The translations under genes were made by a program, and so were the position numbers. Positions 23,574 through 33,323 of a stretch of DNA of 38,868 nt are shown in pieces (within the stretch, counting starts at the first letter, position 1; every line of letters starts with the position of its first letter). The stretch lies in NCBI GenBank assembly GCA_017624115.1, contig JAGANQ010000050.1:1-38868 (forward strand), given 5' to 3'. Under the pieces are notes generated by a model. It was given only the letters and a program-made list of their open reading frames with translations, had not been told where the DNA came from and made no database searches. The stretch comes from Lachnospiraceae bacterium (GTDB taxonomy: Bacteria; Bacillota; Clostridia; Lachnospirales; Lachnospiraceae).

Positions 23574-24375
23574 AGAAAAACTTTTCTATGACCGCCACAA
23601 TTCCATCCTCATTATTGGAACCAGTGATGAAATCGGCGGACTGCTTTACAATTTCCTGTGCATTTGCCATGGCAACGCCGACTCCGGCGAATTCTATCAT
23701 GGAAACATCGTTATAGCCATCACCGCAGCAAATCATCTGATTCTGAGTAAGCCCGAGAGAGCTTAACAGCTTTTGCAAAGATGCTGCCTTGTCGATATTC
23801 TGCGGCATGATTTCCAGAAAATAAGGTTCGGAGCGGTAGATATTGAGCAATCCGTGAAAACGTTCCTTCAGACGTTTCTCAACAGAAACAAGGTGTTCTG
23901 GTTCGCCGGTCATCAGGCACTTATTGACCGGGAACGTAACATAAGAAGGAAAGTTCTCAACCCTTCTGATAGCGATGCGGTTGATGCGTGCTTCGTATTC
24001 CATATAATGGTCAATTTCCGTAGCGGCGATAGCATCATTTCCTTCATAGCTGATAAGTCCGGTGTGGGAAGCAAGCGCTTCTTCATACAGGATGGGAATG
24101 GCATCTGCCGGAAGCGTCTTATCATAGATGATTTCATTTGTTCTCAGATTAAGGATTCTGGCTCCGTTAAAGGAGAGAATATAATTTCCATAATCCTCCA
24201 GCTGAAGCTCCCTGGCATAAGGCAGAATTCCGGCAGTCGGGCGTCCTGATGCAAGTACGACATAGACGCCGTCCTTCTGCAGCTTAAGCAGAGCCTTATG
24301 CGTGGCAGGGGAAATCTTTTTTTCTGAGGTGGTGAGTGTGCCGTCAATATCCAGCACCAGCATCTGATATTTCAT
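23572..24375 (-). CDS. Cof-type HAD-IIB phosphatase
   Basis: This 267-residue haloacid dehalogenase-fold hydrolase has motif I LDIDGTL, motif II LASGRP, a Lys before the IIB cap exit (DKAASLQKLL) and motif IV CCGDGYNDVSMIEFAGVGVAM. Such enzymes dephosphorylate sugar phosphates, nucleotides or flavin precursors; the substrate is not predictable. AAGGAG precedes the ATG. It lies 11 bases after pyrI and is the last gene of the dut-pyrB-pyrI unit. Confidence 0.92.
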   Translation of the reverse strand: MKYQMLVLDIDGTLTTSEKKISPATHKALLKLQKDGVYVVLASGRPTAGILPYARELQLEDYGNYILSFNGARILNLRTNEIIYDKTLPADAIPILYEEALASHTGLISYEGNDAIAATEIDHYMEYEARINRIAIRRVENFPSYVTFPVNKCLMTGEPEHLVSVEKRLKERFHGLLNIYRSEPYFLEIMPQNIDKAASLQKLLSSLGLTQNQMICCGDGYNDVSMIEFAGVGVAMANAQEIVKQSADFITGSNNEDGIVAVIEKFF

Positions 24376-24386
24376 GGGATTACTCC

Positions 24387-24809
24387 TTAACTGTATTTTT
24401 CTTCGCAGTACATACAGCGATAGACGGCGTCTTCTTCATTAGTAAGAACAAATACCTGCTCCAGCTCCTGCTCGATAGAGGTGATGCAGCGGGGATTTTT
24501 ACATTTAATGACATTGACGATTTTCTTTGGAAGCGTCAGATTTTTCTTGCCTACAATTTCGCCGTCCTTAATAATATTTACAGTAATATTGTGGTCAATA
24601 AAGCCCAGAATATCCAAATCAATACTGTCAATTGAGGTTTCAATTTTAATGATGTCCTTTTTTCCCATTTTATCACTGCGGGCATTCTTGATGATAGCAA
24701 CGCAGTTATCAATTTTATCAAGCTTTAAATCGCGGTAGATATCCATAGCCTTTCCGGCTTTGATATGGTCGAGAACAACACCTTCATTTAATTTTCCAAC
24801 GTTTAACAT
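24387..24809 (-). CDS. pyrI: Aspartate carbamoyltransferase regulatory subunit
   Basis: The 140-residue protein starts MLNVGKLNEGVVLDHI, which carries the nucleotide-binding region, and ends with a zinc domain in which Cys103, Cys108, Cys132 and Cys135 (CKNPRC and CMYC) bind zinc and contact PyrB. It would make pyrimidine synthesis responsive to CTP/ATP. It is coupled to pyrB with a 12-base gap and an AAGGAGG site. Confidence 0.95.
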   Translation of the reverse strand: MLNVGKLNEGVVLDHIKAGKAMDIYRDLKLDKIDNCVAIIKNARSDKMGKKDIIKIETSIDSIDLDILGFIDHNITVNIIKDGEIVGKKNLTLPKKIVNVIKCKNPRCITSIEQELEQVFVLTNEEDAVYRCMYCEEKYS

Positions 24810-24821
24810 AATGCCCTCCTT

Positions 24822-25739
24822 CTAAACCTGTATTTCCAATAGCTTAAGAATCAATGCCATGCGGATGTAGACGCCGAACTGTACCTGCTTAAAATAAACG
24901 GCACGCGGGTCCTTATCTACCTCTACGGAGATTTCATTGACACGCGGGAGCGGATGCAGAACCAGCATGTCAGGCTTGGCAAGCTCCATCTTTTTAGCAT
25001 CTAAGATATAGCAGTCCTTCATGCGGATATATTCCTCTTCATTGAAGAAACGCTCTCTCTGCACACGGGTCATGTAAAGGATGTCCAGCTCAGGCATAAC
25101 ATCCTCTAACTGGGTAACCTCCTTGAATTCTGCGTGGTTCCCGGTCAGAACCTCCTGACGGATATAATCAGGAACACGAAGCTCATTCGGAGAAATCAGG
25201 ATAAAGCGGACATTATCATAACGGACGAGTGCGTTAATCAATGAGTGAACCGTACGGCCGAATTTCAGGTCACCGCACAGACCAATCGTGATATTGTTGA
25301 GACGTCCCTTCAGGGAACGGATTGTCATAAGGTCTGTGAGTGTCTGCGTCGGATGCTGATGACCGCCGTCTCCGGCGTTAATGACCGGAATGGAGGAATT
25401 GAGGGATGCAACAAGCGGAGCACCCTCCTTTGGATGGCGCATCGCGCAGATATCGGCATAGCAGGAAACCATACGGATGGTATCGGCAACGCTTTCTCCT
25501 TTGGCAGCAGAGCTGGAAGCAGCAGAAGAGAAGCCCAGAACGCTTCCGCCCAGATTCAGCATAGCGGCTTCGAAGCTTAAACGGGTTCTTGTGCTTGGCT
25601 CATAGAAAAGAGTTGCGATTTTTTTGCCTTTACAGCATTCTGCGTATTTCTGGGGATTTTTACTGATATCAAGAGCGACATCCATCAGCTCGTCAAGCTC
25701 TTCTACAGAAAAATCCAGTGGGTTTAATAAATGTCTCAT
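24822..25739 (-). CDS. pyrB: Aspartate carbamoyltransferase catalytic subunit
   Basis: This 305-residue enzyme condenses carbamoyl phosphate with aspartate in pyrimidine synthesis. Visible active-site motifs are [13 protein letters not shown] (carbamoyl-phosphate loop), AAKGES with the mobile-loop Lys, [14 protein letters not shown] and VLHPLPR. Length is typical. AAGGAGG precedes the ATG. It is 20 bases downstream of dut and followed by pyrI, so the holoenzyme is likely of the allosteric PyrB-PyrI type. No PyrR-type attenuator is seen in front of this gene. Confidence 0.97.
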   Translation of the reverse strand: MRHLLNPLDFSVEELDELMDVALDISKNPQKYAECCKGKKIATLFYEPSTRTRLSFEAAMLNLGGSVLGFSSAASSSAAKGESVADTIRMVSCYADICAMRHPKEGAPLVASLNSSIPVINAGDGGHQHPTQTLTDLMTIRSLKGRLNNITIGLCGDLKFGRTVHSLINALVRYDNVRFILISPNELRVPDYIRQEVLTGNHAEFKEVTQLEDVMPELDILYMTRVQRERFFNEEEYIRMKDCYILDAKKMELAKPDMLVLHPLPRVNEISVEVDKDPRAVYFKQVQFGVYIRMALILKLLEIQV

Positions 25740-25759
25740 AAGTCCTCCTTACATGTACG

Positions 25760-26206
25760 TTAATATTTTCCAGTGGAGCCAAAGCCTCCTGTACCACGGG
25801 CAGTATCATCTAAAGCTTCTGTCTCTTCAAAGCATGCAGAATAATACGGGGTGAAAATAATCTGGGCAATTCGCTCTGCCGGCTCTATGGTCTGGTCAAT
25901 GGAAGAATGATTGTGGAGCGGAATCATAAGCTCTCCGCGGTAATCAGAATCAATTACACTGACTTTGTTGGCAGGAGCAAGTCCGCGTTTTACAGCAAGA
26001 CTGCTTCTCGCATAAACGAGTCCGGCATATCCGACAGGAATTTCCATGGCAAGACCTGTGTGGATAAGTCTGGTTTCACCAGGAGCCAGAGTGATGCTTT
26101 CTGTGATGCAGGCATAAAGGTCAGCGCCTGCGGAGAATTCTGTGCCGTAGGTAGGAATTACGGCATGCTCACTGAGCCTTTTGATACGAATAGGTCCTTT
26201 TAACAT
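25760..26206 (-). CDS. dut: Deoxyuridine 5'-triphosphate nucleotidohydrolase (dUTPase)
   Basis: This 148-residue trimeric-type dUTPase keeps the five motifs: AGADLYA, ARSSLAVKRG, VIDSDYRGEL (with the catalytic Asp), ERIAQIIF and the flexible RGTGGFGSTGK tail. It hydrolyses dUTP to dUMP, protecting DNA and feeding thymidylate synthesis. AGGAGG precedes the ATG. It appears to head the dut-pyrB-pyrI-HAD unit; only a weak -10 (TACAAT) is visible upstream. Confidence 0.96.
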   Translation of the reverse strand: MLKGPIRIKRLSEHAVIPTYGTEFSAGADLYACITESITLAPGETRLIHTGLAMEIPVGYAGLVYARSSLAVKRGLAPANKVSVIDSDYRGELMIPLHNHSSIDQTIEPAERIAQIIFTPYYSACFEETEALDDTARGTGGFGSTGKY

Positions 26207-26262
26207 AATATCCTCCTGAAATTAGTATTGTACGGAATAATCAGAACAGTTACATAAAGAAA

Positions 26263-26289
26263 GAGACATCGTGAATATCACAGTGTCTC
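26263..26289 (-). terminator. Terminator of nrdDG (bidirectional)
   Basis: GAGACA (26263-26268) pairs with TGTCTC (26284-26289), and GTGA with TCAC inside. T-rich stretches lie on both sides. It separates nrdG from dut. Confidence 0.7.
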
Positions 26290-26306
26290 AATTTTTTTAA
26301 CAACAA

Positions 26307-26834
26307 CTAATCCGGTGGTGTCCAGAGGACAAGGGAACCGGTTTTTAAAGATTCCTGAACCAGAATAGAACGCTGGTTGGCAGAACCACGAAAGATTAAA
26401 TTAGCGTTTTTCTGTTCCTCGATAAACTCACCGTCTACCAGAACATCAATATAAGAAAGCATTTCTTTGGTTTCTTCCCATTTTTGACACATCGTGCCGA
26501 CAATATCCCGGTCAAAAAGATAACCTGACCAGCACCAGATATTCTTATCAGGATAAATACGGCGAACCTCTCTTAGAAGAGGGAGAAGACCAAGCTGATT
26601 CACATGCTCAAACGGTTCACCGCCAAGTAAGCTTAAGCCTGCAACATAAGAGGGCTTAAGATATTCGATAATCGTATGAATGGTATCAGAGGTAAACTCT
26701 TTTCCGTAATGGAAATCCCAGGCTTCCTGATTGAAGCAGTTTTTGCAGTGGTGTGTACAGCCGCTGACAAATAAGGAAACGCGTACACCTGTGCCATTGG
26801 CAATATCGTACTGTTTAATATCTGCGTAGTTCAT
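26307..26834 (-). CDS. nrdG: Anaerobic ribonucleotide reductase activating protein
   Basis: This 175-residue radical SAM activase generates the glycyl radical on NrdD. The iron-sulfur motif is C26-x3-C30-x2-C33 (SGCTHHCKNCFN), followed by LSLLGGEPF, the SAM-binding GGE-type motif, and IWCWSGY. Length is standard. GAGGAG lies very close to the ATG. It follows nrdD by 64 bases on the same strand, as usual for class III systems. Confidence 0.95.
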   Translation of the reverse strand: MNYADIKQYDIANGTGVRVSLFVSGCTHHCKNCFNQEAWDFHYGKEFTSDTIHTIIEYLKPSYVAGLSLLGGEPFEHVNQLGLLPLLREVRRIYPDKNIWCWSGYLFDRDIVGTMCQKWEETKEMLSYIDVLVDGEFIEEQKNANLIFRGSANQRSILVQESLKTGSLVLWTPPD

Positions 26835-26898
26835 ATGCTCCTCATATTCTGGCGCCAGACAGATAACCTGTCCGGCGCCGGGGTAATTTTTTATGAAA

Positions 26899-29025
26899 TC
26901 ATAAGTGCAGAACCCGGGCTTTGATTTCTTTGGTTTTACCTACATTCCAGAAATTCTCTCCGAGATATCCGCATGTACGTCTGGTGACGTTCATTTTGCT
27001 GTGATCCTTGTTGTGACAGTTCGGGCATTCCCATTCCAGATTGTCATTGATGATGATTTCACCGTCAAAGCCACATACATGGCAGTAATCCGATTTTGTA
27101 TTAAATTCGGCATACTGGATATGGTCGTAAATATATTTTACCACCTCTTCCAGAGCTGCCAGATTGTGCCGCATATTCGGAATCTCTACATAGGAGATAG
27201 CACCGCCGGAGGAAATAGACTGGAACTGGCTCTCAAACTCAAACTTGCTGAAAGCATCAATCTTTTCTCTTACATCTACATGATAGGAGTTGGTATAATA
27301 ACCCTTATCGGTAATGTCCGGGATATCGCCGAAACGCTTCTGGTCAATTCTTGCAAAACGGTAGCAGAGAGATTCTGCCGGGCTTCCGTACAAACCGAAG
27401 CCGATACCGGTTTCCTTTTTCCAGCGGTCTGTGGCTGCACGCATATGACGCATAACACGGAGTGCAAAATCTGTACCCTTCGGGTCGGTATGGCTGACGC
27501 CGGTCATAAGCTTGGTTACTTCGTAGAGTCCGATATAGCCAAGAGAAATTGTGGAATACCCGTCATGTAACAGCTTATCAATCGTTTCGCCCTTCTTTAA
27601 ACGTGCGATGGCACCATACTGCCAGTGAATCGGACTGACATCGGAGAGAGTTCCCTCCAGTGCATAATGTCTGCACATCAGAGCCTCATAGCAGAGCTGC
27701 AGACGTTCATCCATCAGCTTCCAGAAAGTAGTCTCGTCGCCTTTGGCAAGAATACCAATCTGGGGAAGATTCAGACTGACAACACCCTGATTGAACCGTC
27801 CTTCGAATTTATAATTGCCATTTTCATCCTTCCATGGTGTCAGAAAGCTGCGGCATCCCATAGGACTAAAGACATTTCCTTCATAGTTCTCGCGCATCTT
27901 CTTGGCGGAAATGTAATCAGGATATAAACGCTTGGCAGAGCATTTTACTGCCAGTTTTGTGATGTAGTCATACTTGCCGCCCTTTAAGCAGTTATGCTCA
28001 TCCAGAACATAAACAAGCTTCGGGAAAGCCGGTGTTACATAGACACCCTTTTCGTTCTTGATGCCCTCGAGACGCTGACGCAGGATTTCTTCGATAATCA
28101 TAGCGTTTTCTTCCAGATATTCATCATCCTTGTCCAGATTTAAGAACAAAGTAACGAAAGGTGATTGACCGTTTGTCGTCATCAGCGTATTAATCTGATA
28201 CTGGATAGTCTGTACACCGGAGCGCAGCTCGTCGCGCAGACGGTCAGCTACAAGCTTTTCCAGTACTTCATCGGAAATAGAATCACCGAATTCTTCTTTA
28301 AAATGGCTGCGGTATTTATTGCGGCTGTAGCGAAGATATTTGCCGAGATGGCGCACGTCAACAGACTGACCGCCATACTGGCTGCTTGCTACGGCAGATA
28401 TAATCTGTGTCATAACAGTGCAGGCTACCTGAAAGCTCTTCGGACTCTCAATCAGCTTGCCGTTCATCACTGTGCCGTTTTCCAGCATATCACTGATGTT
28501 AATGAGGCAGCAGTTGAAGATAGACTGCAGAAAATAGTCGGCATCATGGAAATGAAGGATGCCTTCTTCATGTGCTTTGGAAATATGTTCAGGAAGAAGA
28601 ATACGCTTTGTTAAATCTTTGGATACCTCTCCGGCAATCAAGTCTCTCTGGGTAGAGGCGATTGCCGCATTCTTATTGGAATTTTCTTCTGCTACGTCCT
28701 TGTTGCGGTTCTGAATCAGATTCATAATGGACTCATCAGTCGTATTTGCCTTACGAACCAGCTCTCTGGTGTAACGGTAAATAATATACTTTTTGGCAAG
28801 AATAAACTTCTTGTCATCCATTAACCTCTGCTCAATAATGTCTTGAATTTCCTCGACATACATGGTATCACGACTGCGGTTTTCAACATCAGCAAGAATC
28901 TCTTCGATTTTATCATCTGATATTTTTTCAGCACGTGGCAGCTCCTTGTTTGCCTTCTGTATAGCAGTTATAATTTTTTCCCTGTCATAGGGGACCTCTC
29001 TGCCATTACGCTTGATAACTTTCAT
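26899..29025 (-). CDS. nrdD: Anaerobic ribonucleoside-triphosphate reductase (class III)
   Basis: The 708-residue enzyme reduces NTPs to dNTPs without oxygen. Residues ~1-90 form an ATP-cone that senses ATP/dATP. The C-terminus has the zinc knuckle CHVCGFDGE with CPNCHNKD, then RRTCGYLGE, in which Gly686 is the likely glycyl-radical residue. The ATG has an AGGAGGAAGG site. The operon has a TAGACA-17-TATAAT promoter with two NrdR boxes. Presence of this enzyme is strong evidence for an anaerobic lifestyle. Confidence 0.97.
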   Translation of the reverse strand: MKVIKRNGREVPYDREKIITAIQKANKELPRAEKISDDKIEEILADVENRSRDTMYVEEIQDIIEQRLMDDKKFILAKKYIIYRYTRELVRKANTTDESIMNLIQNRNKDVAEENSNKNAAIASTQRDLIAGEVSKDLTKRILLPEHISKAHEEGILHFHDADYFLQSIFNCCLINISDMLENGTVMNGKLIESPKSFQVACTVMTQIISAVASSQYGGQSVDVRHLGKYLRYSRNKYRSHFKEEFGDSISDEVLEKLVADRLRDELRSGVQTIQYQINTLMTTNGQSPFVTLFLNLDKDDEYLEENAMIIEEILRQRLEGIKNEKGVYVTPAFPKLVYVLDEHNCLKGGKYDYITKLAVKCSAKRLYPDYISAKKMRENYEGNVFSPMGCRSFLTPWKDENGNYKFEGRFNQGVVSLNLPQIGILAKGDETTFWKLMDERLQLCYEALMCRHYALEGTLSDVSPIHWQYGAIARLKKGETIDKLLHDGYSTISLGYIGLYEVTKLMTGVSHTDPKGTDFALRVMRHMRAATDRWKKETGIGFGLYGSPAESLCYRFARIDQKRFGDIPDITDKGYYTNSYHVDVREKIDAFSKFEFESQFQSISSGGAISYVEIPNMRHNLAALEEVVKYIYDHIQYAEFNTKSDYCHVCGFDGEIIINDNLEWECPNCHNKDHSKMNVTRRTCGYLGENFWNVGKTKEIKARVLHL

Positions 29026-29122
29026 TAAAAATCCTTCCTCCTAATACATCTGATACGTGTGTAAATATGTAAATTTAAAAAGAGCGGTATAACTGCCCTT
29101 TGGTGAACACCTGACGAAAATC

Positions 29123-29151
29123 ATTATAGCACTTCAAACAGAATATGTCTA
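29123..29151 (-). promoter_or_regulatory. Promoter of nrdDG
   Basis: On the minus strand TAGACA (29151-29146) and TATAAT (29128-29123), the latter preceded by TGC, are separated by 17 bp. The leader to nrdD is about 90 bases. Confidence 0.75.
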
Positions 29152-29193
29152 TATCTAGTGAGATAAAATTCACTAAAGTACTAGATATTGTAT
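29146..29193. promoter_or_regulatory. Pair of NrdR boxes
   Basis: The NrdR consensus core is CwAtATaTwG. Two matches with 9 of 10 positions occur: CTATATCTAG (29149-29158) and CTAGATATTG (29181-29190). They are spaced by exactly 32 bp, three helical turns, and the proximal one overlaps the -35 box of nrdDG. This is the known layout of NrdR repression of ribonucleotide reductase operons. Confidence 0.7.
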
Positions 29194-29266
29194 TTGCGCT
29201 ACAATTTGAGCAAAATACGGAAAGTGTGAAAAAAGACTGTAAATACACAGGATTTTGAAAGATTCG

Positions 29267-29295
29267 TAGACAGAAAGTCGCAAATATGATATAAC
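29267..29295 (+). promoter_or_regulatory. Promoter of lepA-hemW
   Basis: TAGACA (29267-29272) and TATAAC (29290-29295) are separated by 17 bp, about 70 bp before the lepA start. The leader contains AAAAGG/CCTTTT that could form a small hairpin. Confidence 0.6.
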
Positions 29296-29363
29296 CATAG
29301 GTAAAAGGCTGAAACGCATGACCTTTTGATCCCGGTATTATGGCATATATAAGGAGGAAATAG

Positions 29364-31172
29364 ATGGAACAGAGCAGAATCAGAAATTTTTGTATTATTG
29401 CCCATATCGATCATGGAAAATCTACTCTGGCAGACCGTATTATTGAAAAGACGGGTCTCTTGACCGAGCGTGAGATGCAGGCACAGGTTCTGGATAACAT
29501 GGAACTGGAACGAGAGAGAGGCATTACAATTAAGGCACAGGCGGTGCGTACTGTATATAAAGCGAAGAATGGGGAAGAATATATCTTCAATCTGATTGAT
29601 ACTCCCGGACATGTCGATTTTAATTATGAGGTGTCCAGGAGCCTGGCAGCCTGTGACGGCGCCGTGCTGGTGGTCGATGCGGCACAGGGCATTGAGGCAC
29701 AGACGCTGGCGAATGTATATCTGGCTCTGGATCACGATTTGGAGGTACTGCCGGTTATCAATAAAATTGACCTTCCGAGTGCGGAGCCACAGCGTGTGAT
29801 TGATGAGATAGAGGACGTAATCGGACTGGAGGCACAGGATGCCCCGCAGATTTCAGCCAAAACAGGGCTGAATGTAGAAGATGTTCTGGAACAGATTGTA
29901 CAGAAGCTTCCTGCACCGGCAGGCAATCCGGATGCTCCGCTTAAGGCATTGATTTTTGATTCGGTATATGATTCCTATAAGGGTGTTATCGTATTCTTCC
30001 GTGTGAAGGAAGGCTGTGTGCGTAAGGGCATGAAGGTAAGGATGATGGCAACCGGAGCAGTGTGCGATGTCGTAGAGGTCGGCTACTTCGGAGCCGGGCA
30101 GTTTATTCCGTGCGATGAGCTTTCTGCCGGTATGGTTGGTTATCTGACTGCAAGTATCAAGAACGTAAAGGACACGACAGTGGGTGATACGATTACGGAT
30201 GCGGACAATCCGTGCAGTGAACCGCTGCCGGGCTATAAGAAGGTGAATCCCATGGTATACTGTGGTATGTATCCTGCAGACGGTGCAAAATATCCTGATT
30301 TGCGTGATGCACTGGAGAAGCTGCAGCTTAATGATGCATCACTGCAGTTTGAACCTGAGACATCAGTGGCACTGGGTTTTGGCTTTCGATGCGGATTTCT
30401 GGGACTTCTGCATCTGGAGATTATCCAGGAACGTCTGGAGAGAGAGTATAATCTTGATCTCGTGACAACGGCACCGGGTGTAATCTACCGTGTGCATAAG
30501 ACCAACGGTGAGATGATAGAGCTTACGAATCCTTCCAATCTGCCGGATCCGTCCGAGATTGACTATATGGAGGAGCCGATGGTAAGTGCGGAGATTATGG
30601 TGACAACTGAATTCATCGGGTCTATCATGGATTTATGTCAGGAGCGGCGCGGCATCTACAATGGTATGGAATATATGGAGGAGACAAGAGCGCTCTTAAA
30701 ATATGACCTGCCGTTAAATGAAATTATCTATGATTTCTTTGACGCGCTGAAATCACGATCCAGAGGATACGCTTCCTTTGACTATGAGATGAAGGGATAT
30801 GCAAAGGCTGATTTGGTGAAGCTGGATATTCTGATTAACAGAGAAGAGGTGGATGCTCTGTCCTTCATCGTGTTCAGCGGAACTGCTTATGAGCGCGGAA
30901 GAAAGATGTGCGAGAAGCTTAAGGATGAGATTCCGAGACATCTGTTTGAAATTCCGATTCAGGCAGCTATCGGCAGCAAGGTGATTGCCAGAGAGACAGT
31001 GAAGGCAATGCGAAAGGATGTACTTGCCAAGTGCTATAGCGGTGATATCAGCCGTAAGAGAAAGCTTTTGGAGAAGCAGAAGGAAGGAAAGAAGCGCATG
31101 CGCCAGATAGGCAATGTAGAGATACCGCAGCAGGCGTTTATGAGCGTATTAAAATTAGATGATAAAAAGTAA
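29364..31172 (+). CDS. lepA: Elongation factor 4 (LepA), ribosomal back-translocase GTPase
   Basis: This 602-residue translational GTPase has G1 [10 protein letters not shown]2 RGITIKAQ, G3 DTPGHVDF and G4 NKIDLP, followed by EF-G-like domains and the LepA-specific C-terminus ([20 protein letters not shown]). It acts on the ribosome under stress and in initiation/assembly. AAGGAGG precedes the ATG. Its end overlaps hemW by 14 bases, a common pairing in Firmicutes. Confidence 0.98.
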   Translation: MEQSRIRNFCIIAHIDHGKSTLADRIIEKTGLLTEREMQAQVLDNMELERERGITIKAQAVRTVYKAKNGEEYIFNLIDTPGHVDFNYEVSRSLAACDGAVLVVDAAQGIEAQTLANVYLALDHDLEVLPVINKIDLPSAEPQRVIDEIEDVIGLEAQDAPQISAKTGLNVEDVLEQIVQKLPAPAGNPDAPLKALIFDSVYDSYKGVIVFFRVKEGCVRKGMKVRMMATGAVCDVVEVGYFGAGQFIPCDELSAGMVGYLTASIKNVKDTTVGDTITDADNPCSEPLPGYKKVNPMVYCGMYPADGAKYPDLRDALEKLQLNDASLQFEPETSVALGFGFRCGFLGLLHLEIIQERLEREYNLDLVTTAPGVIYRVHKTNGEMIELTNPSNLPDPSEIDYMEEPMVSAEIMVTTEFIGSIMDLCQERRGIYNGMEYMEETRALLKYDLPLNEIIYDFFDALKSRSRGYASFDYEMKGYAKADLVKLDILINREEVDALSFIVFSGTAYERGRKMCEKLKDEIPRHLFEIPIQAAIGSKVIARETVKAMRKDVLAKCYSGDISRKRKLLEKQKEGKKRMRQIGNVEIPQQAFMSVLKLDDKK

Positions 31173-32295
31173 AAAAGGGTTGTATCTTCATATACCATTT
31201 TGTGTGAAAAAGTGCAATTACTGTGATTTCCTATCGGCGCCTGCCGCAGAGGAGGACAGGAAGGCTTATGCAGCCTGCTTAAAAAAAGAAATTCTGGCAT
31301 ACAGAAGTGCCGAATATGAGGCAGATACGGTGTTCTTCGGAGGAGGAACACCGTCGCTTTTATCAGCTAATAGTATCAAAGAGCTGATGCAAACGCTGCA
31401 TACGGCTTTTATTATAGAAGAGACAGCAGAGATTACGATGGAATGTAATCCGGAGACAGTGGATAAGGAAAAGCTTTGTGCCATGCGTAAAGCAGGAATT
31501 AACCGTATAAGCTTCGGACTGCAGTCGGCGGTGGACAGAGAGCTTGCACTGCTTGGCAGAATTCATAATTATGAACGTTTCTTAAGAGCGTATTATGATG
31601 CGAGGGAAGCTGGCTTTGAAAATATCAGTATCGATTTGATGTCAGCAATACCGGAGCAGACAGAAAGCTCCTGGGAGGAAACGCTGAAAAAGGTCATTGA
31701 TTTAAAGCCGGAGCATATCTCAGCATATAGTCTGATTATTGAAGAGGGAACAGTGTTTTATGACAGGCAGAAGGAGCTTATGCTGCCGGATGAGGATACA
31801 GAGAGGCAGATGTATCACCGGACGAAGGAGCTTTTGCAGAATGCCGGATATGCACGCTATGAGATATCAAACTATGCCCGCCCGGGCTTTGAAAGCCGCC
31901 ACAATCTGAAATACTGGTCGGGAGCGGAATATATCGGCATGGGTCAGGGGGCGTCCTCTCTTCTTGGAGGAATACGTTTTCACAATCCGTATGACGGCAG
32001 AAGATATCGCGAAAGCTGTGAAAATCTTACCGCTCTGCGCTGTGAGGAGGAACGGCTTACGAAAACAGCACAGATGGAAGAATTCTGTTTTCTGGGACTT
32101 CGCCGTATGAAGGGTATATCGGAGGAGGAATTCAGGGAGCTGTTTGGCCGAAAGCTTGCCGAGGTCTATCCAGGTGTGGTGGAAGGATTTGTGGAACAGG
32201 GACTGCTTGCGAAGCAGGGAGAGTGGATTTTCCTCACAGAGAAGGGAACCGATGTGAGCAACCGGATATTTGCAGAATTTCTGCTGGATGAATAA
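31159..32295 (+). CDS. hemW: Heme chaperone HemW (radical SAM, HemN-like)
   Basis: This 378-residue protein has [17 protein letters not shown] with C15-x3-C19-x2-C22, the radical SAM cluster motif, then [10 protein letters not shown] and the HemN C-terminal domain ([14 protein letters not shown]). Short HemN-like proteins of this length act as heme chaperones rather than coproporphyrinogen dehydrogenases. The start overlaps the end of lepA and has no own Shine-Dalgarno sequence, so it is presumably translationally coupled. Confidence 0.93.
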   Translation: MIKSKKGLYLHIPFCVKKCNYCDFLSAPAAEEDRKAYAACLKKEILAYRSAEYEADTVFFGGGTPSLLSANSIKELMQTLHTAFIIEETAEITMECNPETVDKEKLCAMRKAGINRISFGLQSAVDRELALLGRIHNYERFLRAYYDAREAGFENISIDLMSAIPEQTESSWEETLKKVIDLKPEHISAYSLIIEEGTVFYDRQKELMLPDEDTERQMYHRTKELLQNAGYARYEISNYARPGFESRHNLKYWSGAEYIGMGQGASSLLGGIRFHNPYDGRRYRESCENLTALRCEEERLTKTAQMEEFCFLGLRRMKGISEEEFRELFGRKLAEVYPGVVEGFVEQGLLAKQGEWIFLTEKGTDVSNRIFAEFLLDE

Positions 32296-32355
32296 ACTTC
32301 CTGCTTTTCCATATACTAGTAGGGATAGGAAAATATAATATATGGAGGCAGGACA

Positions 32356-32958
32356 ATGGAATTGAAAGACAGTGTAACGAAGGACAATCTTATGCGGGCA
32401 TTTGCAGGGGAGAGTCAGGCGAGAAACCGCTATACCTTTGCGGCTTCCAAAGCAAGAGAGGCAGGACTTCCGGTGATAGCGGAGGTGTTTACCTATACGG
32501 CAAATCAGGAGAGGGAGCATGCGGAGATTTTCTATAATCATCTCAAGGAGCTTGCCGGAGAAAATATCTGTGTCGATGGCTGCTATCCGGTCAATATCAG
32601 TGAAGATGTCATAGAGCTTCTTTCTGCGGCGCAGCACAATGAGTATGAGGAGCATGATGATGTCTATAAGAGCTTTGCTGACAAGGCAAGAGAGGAAGGC
32701 TTTATGAAGGTGGCAGCCTCCTTTGAGATGATTGCGCAGGTAGAAAAGACGCATGGAGACCGTTTCGGATACTATATGAAGCTGATGCAGGAGAACAGAC
32801 TGCTTCAATCTGATAAAAAAGAGGTCTGGATTTGCCAGAATTGCGGATATATCTATGAGGGCGAGAGTGTTCCGCCAATCTGCCCGGCATGCCGTCATGA
32901 GCAGGGATATTTCCTGCGGGTGGAGGATACCCCGTACGGAATCGGAAAAACCGAATAA
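32356..32958 (+). CDS. rbr: Rubrerythrin
   Basis: This 200-residue non-heme diiron peroxidase has a four-helix ferritin-like domain (GESQARNRYTF, QEREHAEIF, EYEEHDDVY, VEKTHGDRF supply the Glu/His ligands). A C-terminal rubredoxin domain follows with two CxxC pairs (ICQNCGYIYEG and ICPACRHEQGYF). It reduces hydrogen peroxide in anaerobes. A GGAGG site lies 9 bases before the ATG and TATAAT occurs at 32334-32339, without a good -35. No clear PerR box is seen. Confidence 0.96.
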   Translation: MELKDSVTKDNLMRAFAGESQARNRYTFAASKAREAGLPVIAEVFTYTANQEREHAEIFYNHLKELAGENICVDGCYPVNISEDVIELLSAAQHNEYEEHDDVYKSFADKAREEGFMKVAASFEMIAQVEKTHGDRFGYYMKLMQENRLLQSDKKEVWICQNCGYIYEGESVPPICPACRHEQGYFLRVEDTPYGIGKTE

Positions 32959-32976
32959 AAGCAGGGAATATTGGTG

Positions 32977-33019
32977 ATACTCCAAGTACACAGGAAAGTT
33001 GTGGAAAGGAGTATTTTTT
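32977..33019 (+). terminator. Hairpin with T-run overlapping the spore-protein ribosome-binding site
   Basis: ATACTCC (32977-32983) pairs with GGAGTAT (33008-33014), followed by TTTTT up to the ATG of the SASP gene. It could terminate rbr transcription, or hide the GGAG Shine-Dalgarno of the next gene in readthrough RNA. Confidence 0.5.
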
Positions 33020-33265
33020 ATGGGAAAGAAAGTATCAAAGAAAGAAAATAAACCTGATTTGAATAACCTGACACCGGAGGAAAGCTTAAAGCTTGAGATT
33101 GCCGAAGAGCTGGGACTCTTAGACAGGGTATTGGAGAACGGCTGGAAAAGCCTGTCTGCAAAGGAGACGGGGCGTATCGGTGGATTGCTGGGAAAGAGAA
33201 AGAAGGCGATGAAGCAGGAAGCACTCAGACAGGCTGAGGAGGAAAATACAGGCAGTATCGGTTGA
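33020..33265 (+). CDS. Small acid-soluble spore protein, alpha/beta-type (SspF-like)
   Basis: This is an 81-residue Lys/Glu-rich protein from ATG 33020 (AAAGGAG 9 bases upstream; an upstream frame extension is unsupported). The core LKLEIAEELGLLDRVLENGW and SLSAKETGRIGGLLGKRK resembles the SspF branch of alpha/beta SASPs, which bind and protect spore DNA. The Glu-Ile-Ala-Glu-Glu segment resembles the site where GPR cuts SASPs, and gpr is in this window. It is expected to be expressed in the forespore; no convincing sigma-G promoter could be fixed. Confidence 0.78.
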   Translation: MGKKVSKKENKPDLNNLTPEESLKLEIAEELGLLDRVLENGWKSLSAKETGRIGGLLGKRKKAMKQEALRQAEEENTGSIG

Positions 33266-33290
33266 CATTTTACACCGGGGATTTTATAAT
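33262..33290 (+). promoter_or_regulatory. Promoter of the sufC-sufB pair
   Basis: Perfect TTGACA (33262-33267) and perfect TATAAT (33285-33290) are separated by 17 bp. The -35 overlaps the stop codon of the spore-protein gene. The leader is only about 27 bases. Confidence 0.9.
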
Positions 33291-33323
33291 GGAAAAATAA
33301 GGCAAACCGATGGAGGAAAAGAT

